DNA of 23,073 bases, from IMG/VR virus record IMGVR_UViG_3300023184_000542, positions 1-23,073 of that record. One strand, 5' to 3'. This document shows positions 10,496-18,140 of this stretch, piece after piece. Made by a program: the position numbers and the translations under genes. Position 1 is the first letter of the stretch, and each line of letters begins with the position of its first letter. The notes beneath the pieces were generated by a model that saw only the letters and a list, made by a program, of their open reading frames with translations, was not told the origin of the DNA and did no database searches. This DNA comes from a virus.

Positions 10496-11674
10496 ATGAT
10501 GAAATTCGATCTATTTTTAAAAGAATCATTACTTACTGAAGAAAAAAGTAAGGCAATTAAGCACCTTACGCATTTAGGAGGCGAGGCTCATTTTGAAAGC
10601 AGTGCCGAAACAAATGCAGATTTAAAAAGACTAGAAGATCTACATCATCATTTAAGAGGCGAAAAATCCTCAGTACAAAACATTGGAGTTAAGGCAGACG
10701 GTTCACCTTCTTTTGAGATGGGGCACGTTATAAACCCAGCAACAGGTGAAAAAGAATTTGGCGTGGCGTATAAAGGTGCCGCTAGAGGATATGCCTTTAC
10801 CCCAGAACAAGTAAAAGAAAAATTTGGACACTCTGAGGGACTATCCTCAAAGATGGCACAATTACTCGAGCACGGTAAAAAGATAATGTCTCCTATACAT
10901 GGAGTAGTGCAAGGTGATTTTATGGGCAGCAGAAAAGATGGCACCATAAAAACAGAAGGTAATAAAATTACTTCGAAAGAAAATTTAATTAAGTATGGAT
11001 ATGATAAAAATTCCGACGAAGGTAAAAAAATAGCAAAGGCTAAAATTAGTATTGCATTACATACTAGAATAGATAAAGATAAGCCAGAATATAATATAGA
11101 TCAATCTAAATTTTATGAGAATCAGGATGTTCATATGTTCAACAATAAGTTAAGCGCAAAAGGACTTAACTATTCTGAAGAAGATCAAAAAGAATTTCAG
11201 AAAAACTTTGATAAAGCAAAAGAACATCTAGGCGCAATAGGCAATCATGATAGTCTTATTAAAGGACACAGCGAACATTTACAGACATATATAAACAAAA
11301 CAGTTCGCGAAGGAAAAGGTCCTACTTCCGCAGGTTATAAAGCTCATCTAAAAGCAAGACTGCAAAAAGAAATAGATAAAGTATCTAGACCAGAAAACAA
11401 ATTAAAGAAGTCAATTGCTATGACAAATAGTTTAGAGCACGTGGATAAGAATAAAAGAGACTTTGATCATCTTTTTACTGCTCATAGACATTTAGATAAA
11501 GCAAAAAATATACTATTAAAATCGTTGGAGAATAGCGAACAAAATCAGCACCACACCATTAATGATCAGACAACTAAACCCGAGGGATTTGTTGTTGGTT
11601 ATAAGGATGGCTCAGTTTCAAAAGTTGTTAACAGAAGTAAAGAGGGATTCTCTGGTATGAATCTAAACAAATGA
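10496..11674 (+). CDS. RNA/DNA ligase-like nucleotidyltransferase with capsid-targeting leader
   Basis: A 392-aa protein. Residues 1-10 end in F-L-K-E, a candidate prohead-protease site. Behind it are motifs of covalent nucleotidyltransferases (ligases): K66-A-D-G-S as motif I with the lysine that would be adenylylated, G-V-A-Y-K-G and V-V-Q-G-D-F-M-G (around 141) near motif III, and a C-terminal E363-G-F-V-V with K376-V-V-N-R, resembling motifs IV and V. The middle (200-350) is helical and charged. T4-like phages have RNA ligases for tRNA repair, but a copy with a capsid leader would be packaged. ATG 10496 is followed by another ATG at 10499; either could start. It overlaps the next start by 4 nt. 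Catalytic activity is not proven. Confidence 0.72.
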   Translation: MMKFDLFLKESLLTEEKSKAIKHLTHLGGEAHFESSAETNADLKRLEDLHHHLRGEKSSVQNIGVKADGSPSFEMGHVINPATGEKEFGVAYKGAARGYAFTPEQVKEKFGHSEGLSSKMAQLLEHGKKIMSPIHGVVQGDFMGSRKDGTIKTEGNKITSKENLIKYGYDKNSDEGKKIAKAKISIALHTRIDKDKPEYNIDQSKFYENQDVHMFNNKLSAKGLNYSEEDQKEFQKNFDKAKEHLGAIGNHDSLIKGHSEHLQTYINKTVREGKGPTSAGYKAHLKARLQKEIDKVSRPENKLKKSIAMTNSLEHVDKNKRDFDHLFTAHRHLDKAKNILLKSLENSEQNQHHTINDQTTKPEGFVVGYKDGSVSKVVNRSKEGFSGMNLNK

Positions 11675-12105
11675 TAAAATTTAAAACATACTTACAAGAA
11701 GAAACATTATTAGATGAGTTGTTTAATATAGTAGAAGACTATATAGAAAGTTTATCTGCAGAACAGGGCATTGACTCAGAAGTACTTTGGGAACATTACG
11801 AAGATTTAGATGATGATGCTCTGTTTGGTTTAGCCGAGGATTGGCAAGACTCCAAGTATAAGAACCCAACGGGCGGCTTAACTAAGTCTGGGGTAATGGC
11901 TTATAGAAGAGAACATCCCGGAAGTAAACTACAAACTGCTGTTACAACTAAACCTTCTAAATTAAAAAAGGGAAGTAAAGCAGCAAATCGTCGTAAATCT
12001 TTTTGTGCTCGAATGGGCGGAATGAAGAAGAGATTAACATCTGCTAAGACCGCACATGACCCAGATTCAAGAATTAATAAAGCGCTACGCAAGTGGAATT
12101 GCTAA
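11671..12105 (+). CDS. DUF6321-like basic protein with capsid-targeting leader
   Basis: A 144-aa protein in three parts. A leader with Y-L-Q-E (residues 7-10) is followed by an acidic stretch (15-60, E-D-L-D-D-D). The strongly basic C-terminal domain begins G-G-L-T-K-S-G-V and contains K-P-S-K-L-K-K-G-S-K-A-A, R-R-K-S-F-C-A-R-M-G-G and the end L-R-K-W-N-C. I recognise this C-terminal module from phage proteins (DUF6321-like). Function unknown; the charge and leader suggest a DNA-associated internal head protein. Its ATG overlaps the previous stop (ATGA), so translation is coupled. Confidence 0.8.
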   Translation: MIKFKTYLQEETLLDELFNIVEDYIESLSAEQGIDSEVLWEHYEDLDDDALFGLAEDWQDSKYKNPTGGLTKSGVMAYRREHPGSKLQTAVTTKPSKLKKGSKAANRRKSFCARMGGMKKRLTSAKTAHDPDSRINKALRKWNC

Positions 12106-12188
12106 TGCTCGTATTAACAGGGTACATAGCAAGTATAACATCGAGTCAATAGGAAGTCAAGACATTTTGGATAACTTTGGAGTAGTGT

Positions 12189-12299
12189 ATGAGTTGGTTC
12201 AGGCATAAACCTAGAAAAAATCCGCCGGTTCCTAAGAGACCTTACCCGCAACCTCCAGCACCTTCGCAAATTAACCAAACAATCAAACTGTATAAATAA
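12189..12299 (+). CDS. small proline-rich phage protein (36 aa)
   Basis: A 36-residue protein beginning M-S-W-F-R-H-K-P-R-K and rich in Pro (P-P-V-P-K-R-P-Y-P-Q-P-P). I recognise similar short M-S-W-F/L-R proline-rich proteins from T4-like phages; function unknown. A TTGGAG ribosome site precedes the ATG. Its last codons and stop (12291-12299) are made from the TATAAATA late promoter of the next gene. Confidence 0.6.
   Translation: MSWFRHKPRKNPPVPKRPYPQPPAPSQINQTIKLYK
12291..12298 (+). promoter_or_regulatory. T4-type late promoter
   Basis: An exact TATAAATA box 27 bp before the ATG of the nucleotidylyltransferase gene. It is embedded in the last codons of the 36-aa gene. Confidence 0.82.
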
Positions 12300-12324
12300 T
12301 AGGTTGCCTAACCAATATATTCAA

Positions 12325-14013
12325 ATGGACTTTAGAAAATATTTAGAAGAAGCTGTAGAAAAGACCGCCGTGATGGCTTTCGGTCGTTTTAACCCACCTA
12401 CGGTTGGTCATGAAAAGCTTATACAAAAGGTTAGAGATGAAGCCGACGAAAGAAATGGCACAGGGCACGTATTTGCTTCCCATTCAGAATTAACTAGAAA
12501 AGATCCATTACCGCAAGATGCAAAAATTGGTTATTTAAATCAAATTGCACATGGCACACAAATACACGGATCATCCAAAAAAGAACCCACATTTTTACAC
12601 GCAGCGGCAAAATTATATGCTGCGGGTCACAAACACCTAGTTATGATTGCTGGCTCTGATAGAGTACAGGAATATCAAGAAAAGCTTGATAAGTATAATG
12701 ACGGTAAAGTATATCCTCACGGCAAGTTCAAATTTAAATCTATAAAAGTAGTTTCTGCAGGGCAAAGAGATCCTGATGCAGAAGGCGTAGAAGGAATTTC
12801 TGGTACAAAAATGCGAGAATATGCTAGAGGCAATAAGCACAAAAAATTTGAAAGCGGATTGCCAGAAGGATTAAAAGATAATGCGAAGGCAATTGGCGAT
12901 CATATCAGAGCAATTAAAGATGATGTGAAAGAAGGTTTAGATATAACTAATAAAGTGGATGTCGTGAGAGAAGCATATTTAAATAATTTAATATATAAAA
13001 TTGGTGATGTTGTAGAAGCAAAAAATGGGGACAAAGGTCCTATAGTTTTTAGAGGATCTACATATGTTACTATACAATTGTCTGAAGGCAAAACCATCAA
13101 GCATTGGTTAAAAAACATACAAGAAGCAACTAAAGTTTGGCCTGAGATAACAGTTAAACCTGCTCGCAGAATTTTAGAAAAACAAATCCCTGCATTGTTT
13201 ATGTCAAAGAAACAATTAGAGGAAAGATCAAATGATAGTATGGAAGTTGACTACCAAGGTTACCATACAGAAAATTTACATACGTGCCCAGGCGCATCTG
13301 AAAACTTAAAAGATCTAATTAAAAAACAAGATTTAAATCCTAAGTTTATTTTGCAAGCAATTCAAGCAACGGATAAATATTTAGGTGTTGAAAAAGAAGC
13401 AAAGAAAATTGGATTTGCAGATGAAAAATTAATACATCAGTTTAATATGTATTTTTCTATTGCACATGATACGCTCAATATGTTAGGATACTCAGATGCA
13501 AGTTTAATGTATATGAGTAAGCATTTAAGGGATATGGCGTTATTAAGTATACACAAAGATTCATCTTTCTCGAATGAAACAATTAGTACAATACCAACAT
13601 TTGGATCGGGTGATGCTGCGGAAAGTTATATACCTCAAGTTAAGGAAAAAATCACAATGGATAAACTAAGAAAAAGAATTGCAGAAGTTAGAAACTCTGT
13701 AAAAGAAAATAGTCAGCCACCTATGACAAATGCTGATACCTATCCTTCAGATCCTCCTACTGCACACAGAGATGTAAATCTAAAACCCGATAAAGAAGTT
13801 TATCATGGTATAGATAAAACAATAGAAGATCAAGGGTATCCCGGCAAACCTCCAGGTTTAGTTTCGTTTAAATCTTTTCTTTCAACGCCTGAGACTCAAA
13901 AGATAGAAAAAGAAAAAGGTGAACATATGCAAGATGTTCATAGAGCAAAGGCAGAACTTTCTACACATAGTTCTACATATAAATTAATGGCAAAGGCCAG
14001 CCATTATGAATGA
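12325..14013 (+). CDS. HIGH-type nucleotidylyltransferase with capsid-targeting leader
   Basis: A 562-aa protein. Leader residues 1-9 end in Y-L-E-E. Then comes a cytidylyl/adenylyltransferase-like domain: M-A-F-G-R-F-N-P-P-T-V-G-H29 (the T/H-x-G-H motif), V-M-I-A-G-S-D-R (106-113) and I158-S-G-T-K-M-R164, the counterpart of the I-S-S-T-x-x-R motif of NMN and related adenylyltransferases. Similar domains occur in cyanophages. Residues 190-280 hold a separate small beta-rich segment, and 300-430 a helical domain I do not recognise (H-Q-F-N-M-Y-F-S-I-A-H). The frame opens at TTG 12304, but that lies at the expected transcription start of the late promoter, so ATG 12325 is preferred. The gene ends 8 nt inside the Dps-like gene. 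Substrate unknown. Confidence 0.8.
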   Translation: MDFRKYLEEAVEKTAVMAFGRFNPPTVGHEKLIQKVRDEADERNGTGHVFASHSELTRKDPLPQDAKIGYLNQIAHGTQIHGSSKKEPTFLHAAAKLYAAGHKHLVMIAGSDRVQEYQEKLDKYNDGKVYPHGKFKFKSIKVVSAGQRDPDAEGVEGISGTKMREYARGNKHKKFESGLPEGLKDNAKAIGDHIRAIKDDVKEGLDITNKVDVVREAYLNNLIYKIGDVVEAKNGDKGPIVFRGSTYVTIQLSEGKTIKHWLKNIQEATKVWPEITVKPARRILEKQIPALFMSKKQLEERSNDSMEVDYQGYHTENLHTCPGASENLKDLIKKQDLNPKFILQAIQATDKYLGVEKEAKKIGFADEKLIHQFNMYFSIAHDTLNMLGYSDASLMYMSKHLRDMALLSIHKDSSFSNETISTIPTFGSGDAAESYIPQVKEKITMDKLRKRIAEVRNSVKENSQPPMTNADTYPSDPPTAHRDVNLKPDKEVYHGIDKTIEDQGYPGKPPGLVSFKSFLSTPETQKIEKEKGEHMQDVHRAKAELSTHSSTYKLMAKASHYE

Positions 14014-14443
14014 AGAGTTAATACGAGCACTTAAAAGATTACTTGCAGATACATTTGTAATGTATTACAAGGCTCATGCCTCACACTGGAATGTGGAAGG
14101 GCCTAATTTTCCACAGTATCATGATTTCTTAAATGATCTATATAACGAATTATTTTCTGCTATAGATAGTATTGCAGAAACAATTAGACAGTTAGGTGGT
14201 TATGCTCCTACATCATTAAAAGAATTAGTTTCTGAAACTATGGTTTCGGAAGATGAAGAAGTTGTTTCCGCAATATCTATGATGAATAGACTATTAGACG
14301 CAAATAATCTGGTATTAGCATCGTTACTGATGGCATATAGAGAAGCAGAATCCGCAACAGAAATTGGCGTATCTAATTTTATACAGGATAGAGTTATGGC
14401 ACATCAAAAACATGGTTGGATGTTAACATCTATTACAAAATGA
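14006..14443 (+). CDS. Dps-like ferritin (DNA protection)
   Basis: A 145-aa protein with the Dps signature A-H-A-S-H27-W28-N-V-E-G-P-N-F and Y-H39-D-F, then D54-S-I-A-E58. The spacing (12, 15 and 4 residues) equals that of the inter-subunit ferroxidase ligands of Dps (H51, H63, D78, E82 in E. coli). L-G-G-Y-A-P and the final helix with A-H-Q-K-H-G-W-M-L also fit. Dps dodecamers oxidise and store iron and can bind DNA. Here the basic N-terminal DNA-binding tail is missing. It has no capsid leader, although it sits between leader-bearing proteins and overlaps both neighbours (8 and 4 nt), so it is made with them in late infection. It might protect packaged or replicating DNA (inference). Confidence 0.92.
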   Translation: MNEELIRALKRLLADTFVMYYKAHASHWNVEGPNFPQYHDFLNDLYNELFSAIDSIAETIRQLGGYAPTSLKELVSETMVSEDEEVVSAISMMNRLLDANNLVLASLLMAYREAESATEIGVSNFIQDRVMAHQKHGWMLTSITK

Positions 14444-14880
14444 TATCCTTTAAAGAATTCATTCAAGAAGACGTTACAGATGAAGAAATTGATGCTTTAA
14501 TTGAAAGCATTGAGTGGGAAGATATCATTGATATGTATGATGAGAATGAATTAGTAGTTGAAGCGATTAGTGCTCAAGAAAGAGCAAAAAAAGGTATTAG
14601 ATTAAAATCTAGAAAAATACTCATGGCATTGGCCAGACGAGTTAAATTGAAAAGAGCGGCATCTAAAGAAATAATTCAAAGAAGAACTAACACCGATGCT
14701 AGAAAAATAATGATGAAAAAATTACTAAAGGGCAGAAAGAAAAAACAATTATCTGCTCCAGAAAAAAATGCTTTAGAAGCAAGAGCATCTAAAATGATGA
14801 GCAAAAATTTTGTGGCAAGACTTATACCAAAAGTAAGACAATTAGATAGAGATAGAATTGCTAGTAGGAACAGTAAATGA
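14440..14880 (+). CDS. basic internal head-type protein with capsid-targeting leader
   Basis: A 146-aa protein. The leader (1-10) ends F-I-Q-E, very like T4 internal proteins (F-I-A-E). An acidic segment follows (E-W-E-D-I-I-D-M-Y-D-E-N-E, about 25-37), then a strongly basic helical domain (K/R-rich, 50-146). I recognise the acidic-then-basic layout from T4-like aquatic phages, where these proteins are hypothetical. Start ATG 14440 overlaps the Dps stop (ATGA) and the end overlaps the next ATG, so it is coupled on both sides. Likely role: DNA-binding head protein, cleaved during maturation (inference). Confidence 0.78.
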   Translation: MISFKEFIQEDVTDEEIDALIESIEWEDIIDMYDENELVVEAISAQERAKKGIRLKSRKILMALARRVKLKRAASKEIIQRRTNTDARKIMMKKLLKGRKKKQLSAPEKNALEARASKMMSKNFVARLIPKVRQLDRDRIASRNSK

Positions 14881-16133
14881 AATCATATTTTAAACTAAAA
14901 GAAGCATACGGTTCATATAAAGGATATCAAAGTTCTTCGGGTGCTAGTCACGGCCATGCTTACGGTGGCGGTGGTTTAGGTAGACGCCATAGAGAAGACG
15001 ATGAATATCATGTGCCGGATCCTGAACAACATAAAATTAATTTTAGTGTATCAAAAGAAGGTGAAGAAAAACACCAACGTACAGTTACTGTAACTACACA
15101 TAAGGGATATAATCACGCAGTTGATTCTGCAAGATCTCACCTTACTAATAAAGGTTACACGATACACGAAGAAATTGATATGAATGAAGGTACCTTCAAG
15201 TATCATATGGACAAGGCAATTGCCTCTGCAGAAAAGGGTGATGATAAACGAAAAGCATATCATTTAGAAAATGCTCGTACAGCAAAACTTGCTATGAAAA
15301 CTGCAGACTATGGCAAGAATAAAGAATTGCTAGACAAGCATAAACAAATGTCTGAAGAAAAAGAAAACACTGAGTATAATTACGAAGGTGATATGACCCG
15401 AGGACAAATGAGAAGTATTATTGCTAATGCTCAAAGAGTCCATGATATGTTAAAGGATGATGATAACCTACCAGAATGGGTTCAAAGTAAGGTTACTTTG
15501 GCAGAGGATTATATTAGTACAGTTGCTAATTATTTAGTAAGCGAAGTTAACGAAGCCAAAAAAATGAAGGGCAAGGATCCTTGCTGGGACGATTATAAAA
15601 TGCTTGGGACAAAAAATAAGAATGGCAAACAAGTACCGAATTGTGTTCCTGAATCTGTTGAAATCAAAGAAGATGCTTATATGGAAGCAGAACAACATTT
15701 GAAACAAGCAGAAGCTGCAGAAAAAGAAGGCAATACAGGTTTGCATCATAGACATATGACAAAGTTTCATGAAAGAATGTCTGAATGGCATTCTGATAGA
15801 GGAAGACACGGTTCTGCTGAAAAACATGAAACACTTGCAGACGACCATCACGAAAAGGCTGTTAAATTAGGCGAAGCGACAGATGCTAGAATAAGATTAC
15901 AAAGAGCATTTGAACGCGAAAAAGAAAGACGTGAAAGATCAGAACGCCTTGGTAGAGAATTATTGAATCCTACAAAAAAGCCAACCCCTGCAACTCCCAC
16001 ACAAGGTGTTAAGGAAGCAGTAGATAATGCAGTGGATGAGGGTATTGCTCGTTTAATATCTAAATCAATTAAAAGAGTTACTGCAACAAAACCTACTCCT
16101 CAGGAAAAAGCCGATATTCGTCTTAATAAATAA
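14877..16133 (+). CDS. modular packaged protein with capsid-targeting leader (418 aa)
   Basis: A His/Glu/Lys-rich protein of several modules. The leader Y-F-K-L-K-E (4-9) is followed by a Gly/Ser/His-rich stretch. Then comes a segment with M-T-R-G-Q-M, D-D-D-N-L-P-E-W-V-Q-S-K-V-T-L-A-E-D-Y-I (around 170-215), and M-K-G-K-D-P-C-W-D-D-Y near 228 with P-N-C-V-P after it. I recognise both modules from T4-like phage proteins of unknown function; the two cysteines flank a possible disulfide or metal site. The C-terminal part is highly charged. No catalytic motif is visible. The leader and operon position indicate a packaged protein. Confidence 0.72.
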   Translation: MKSYFKLKEAYGSYKGYQSSSGASHGHAYGGGGLGRRHREDDEYHVPDPEQHKINFSVSKEGEEKHQRTVTVTTHKGYNHAVDSARSHLTNKGYTIHEEIDMNEGTFKYHMDKAIASAEKGDDKRKAYHLENARTAKLAMKTADYGKNKELLDKHKQMSEEKENTEYNYEGDMTRGQMRSIIANAQRVHDMLKDDDNLPEWVQSKVTLAEDYISTVANYLVSEVNEAKKMKGKDPCWDDYKMLGTKNKNGKQVPNCVPESVEIKEDAYMEAEQHLKQAEAAEKEGNTGLHHRHMTKFHERMSEWHSDRGRHGSAEKHETLADDHHEKAVKLGEATDARIRLQRAFEREKERRERSERLGRELLNPTKKPTPATPTQGVKEAVDNAVDEGIARLISKSIKRVTATKPTPQEKADIRLNK

Positions 16134-16156
16134 AAATAACAATCGAAGGAAACGAC

Positions 16157-17173
16157 ATGAACCCACTAGAACCAACAAACCACAGAATTTCTAATAGCTT
16201 ATTTGAGTCTATTCAGAATGTAATGTCAGGTAAAACAGAACAAGTTGCCGAAGCAGAAAACGCAGGCGCGGCAGTAGATAAAGCACATTTTTGCGCAACT
16301 CATGTAGAACATGCTTTGTTAGGAAAAGGTGTTTGTATTTCAGAACAACACGCAGAACCAGATGAAAATGGTAACATTGAATGGTATTCTGTAGAATTCC
16401 CAACAGGAATACAACGTATCAATACAAGCAATTTAAAAATTGTAGAAGGCAAATCTCATACCCATGGTAAGAAGATGGCCGAGGAAGAAGAAGTTGCTAA
16501 AGATGAAACTATTGAAGAAGGCAATGACGGTAACCTAGCTAACAACGCTAAACCATATGACAAAGTAACACGTGGAGATGTTATTTCTGGTCGTTTAGGT
16601 AAAGACGAAATGGGCGGCAAAAAGAAAAAAGTTGCAGAAGCTCGTTCAACCGGTACAGCGTTTGATTGGAAGGGCAAGCCCAGCGAATTAACAGCAGACG
16701 CAAGAAGTGCATTCAATAAAAAGAAAATTTCAACAGGTACAGTTTATTCAAGAAAGCCTGTAGAAGAAACTCCTCCTTCTGCTAAATCTTATAGAAAGCG
16801 CGCAGTCAAGGAAGGCATCACTCAAACCATTATAAATTATAATGACTTTGTACTTGAAGTAACAGATAATCCAACGTACGGAGATTATTTAAAAGCATTA
16901 CAAACAATGGTAGAGAACAGAGACGAAAATGTTCAAAAAGAAGTTGTAGCAATTGCAACTGAAGCATTTAACGAAAAAATTGATAGTATTATTAGCGAGT
17001 CCAAAGCTCGTGTTACATTTGAATCTAAGTTTGCGGAAATACGTAAAACAGGTGCAAAAGTATTGGGAGAAAGTTTTACGATAGATTCAGAAGAAGCCTA
17101 TGTAGAATATACAGTTGAGAAAGACGGACAACGTACACAGTATGTTCATGTAGGAACAGTCGAGAAGAAATAA
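16157..17173 (+). CDS. putative prohead core/internal protein (338 aa)
   Basis: A charged 338-aa protein with a clear ribosome site (GAAGGA) before ATG 16157. Its N-terminus includes S-L-F-E-S-I-Q-N-V-M-S-G, and V-A-E-A occurs at about 32-35 and again near 160, both plausible prohead-protease sites. A K/D-rich, low-complexity middle is followed by a helical C-terminal domain (225-338) starting I-T-Q-T-I-I-N-Y-N-D-F. This layout resembles scaffold or core proteins of T4-like heads, but I cannot assign it to a named gene. It ends the charged-protein block and precedes virion surface genes. Confidence 0.62.
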   Translation: MNPLEPTNHRISNSLFESIQNVMSGKTEQVAEAENAGAAVDKAHFCATHVEHALLGKGVCISEQHAEPDENGNIEWYSVEFPTGIQRINTSNLKIVEGKSHTHGKKMAEEEEVAKDETIEEGNDGNLANNAKPYDKVTRGDVISGRLGKDEMGGKKKKVAEARSTGTAFDWKGKPSELTADARSAFNKKKISTGTVYSRKPVEETPPSAKSYRKRAVKEGITQTIINYNDFVLEVTDNPTYGDYLKALQTMVENRDENVQKEVVAIATEAFNEKIDSIISESKARVTFESKFAEIRKTGAKVLGESFTIDSEEAYVEYTVEKDGQRTQYVHVGTVEKK

Positions 17174-17229
17174 TTAAGCAGACAGTTCAAGGTCTATAGC
17201 TTGATCGAGAAGACACAAAGGAGAAAAAG

Positions 17230-18111
17230 ATGTCTCAATGGGGAAAATTAGATAGAGTAGCATTACCGGGTACGGTGATGGCTAACTTGGGTAGCACAAC
17301 AGTTGTTACCTCACAAAACCAACTAGCAAATATTCAAGTTGGATACGCATTAGTATTAGGAAACGTCGAGTATGTTGTTGCAAACATTTTAAGTAATGTA
17401 ACATATATTTTAGATGTTGCATATGAAGACGCAAATACCATAGGAGCAGTCTCCTTTGCAGCTGTTCAACAATCACCTAAGACTTTAAGAACTTATGGTT
17501 GGGGTGGTCAAGGGGCAGCTAACTTATTGTTAGGTGCAAATACTGTCAACGCAAGAAACATATATGGGGTTGATGCTAAAGAAGCAAATGTAAAATCTAA
17601 CAAGGATAGAGGATTTAATTCCCCTGGATGGGTCCATTATCAAACTTGGGTAAATAGTCAAGGCACAACTCGTTATAGAACAGAAACATTGGTAGCAATG
17701 TCTAAGAACTTTAACAAGTCTAACGTAGACTTTAACATTGGGTTAGATGCTAACGAAGATGCAATAATTCAAGATAATCAGTTGTCATTCTCTCTACAAC
17801 CAACGGTTGACGGACAAACAAGAGCTAATCTACAGTTCACACCCGGTATGAGCTATCAAGCACTTGCAGTTGGTACTAATGGTGCGGTTGCTACTTACAA
17901 GTGGCAGAAGTCTCCGAACGCAATTGTTTGGACAGACGTTATCAACGCACCTTATACAGGCAACGCGCAATTTAGCGGCAATACTACAGCAAACTTGGTT
18001 GTATCTAACGTATACGCAACACCGAATACGGTTGGTGTATACATAAGAGTACTGGCATCTGCTAATGCTGCAGCAACAATCACATCTGACACAATTCAGA
18101 TTGCTGGCTAA
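17230..18111 (+). CDS. virion structural protein with C-terminal Ig-like domain
   Basis: A 293-aa beta-rich protein. The N-terminal part (1-170) includes K-T-L-R-T-Y-G-W-G-G-Q and G-W-V-H-Y-Q-T-W. From about residue 190 a single Ig-like domain follows, with Y-K-W-Q-K-S-P-N as the core Trp strand and N-L-V-V-S-N-V-Y, V-G-V-Y-I-R-V near the end. Ig-like domains decorate heads and tails of many phages. AAGGAG at 17217-17222 is a strong ribosome site. It is the first gene of the structural block. Confidence 0.72.
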   Translation: MSQWGKLDRVALPGTVMANLGSTTVVTSQNQLANIQVGYALVLGNVEYVVANILSNVTYILDVAYEDANTIGAVSFAAVQQSPKTLRTYGWGGQGAANLLLGANTVNARNIYGVDAKEANVKSNKDRGFNSPGWVHYQTWVNSQGTTRYRTETLVAMSKNFNKSNVDFNIGLDANEDAIIQDNQLSFSLQPTVDGQTRANLQFTPGMSYQALAVGTNGAVATYKWQKSPNAIVWTDVINAPYTGNAQFSGNTTANLVVSNVYATPNTVGVYIRVLASANAAATITSDTIQIAG

Positions 18112-18140
18112 TCGACAATAACTAAACTAGAAAATACAGA

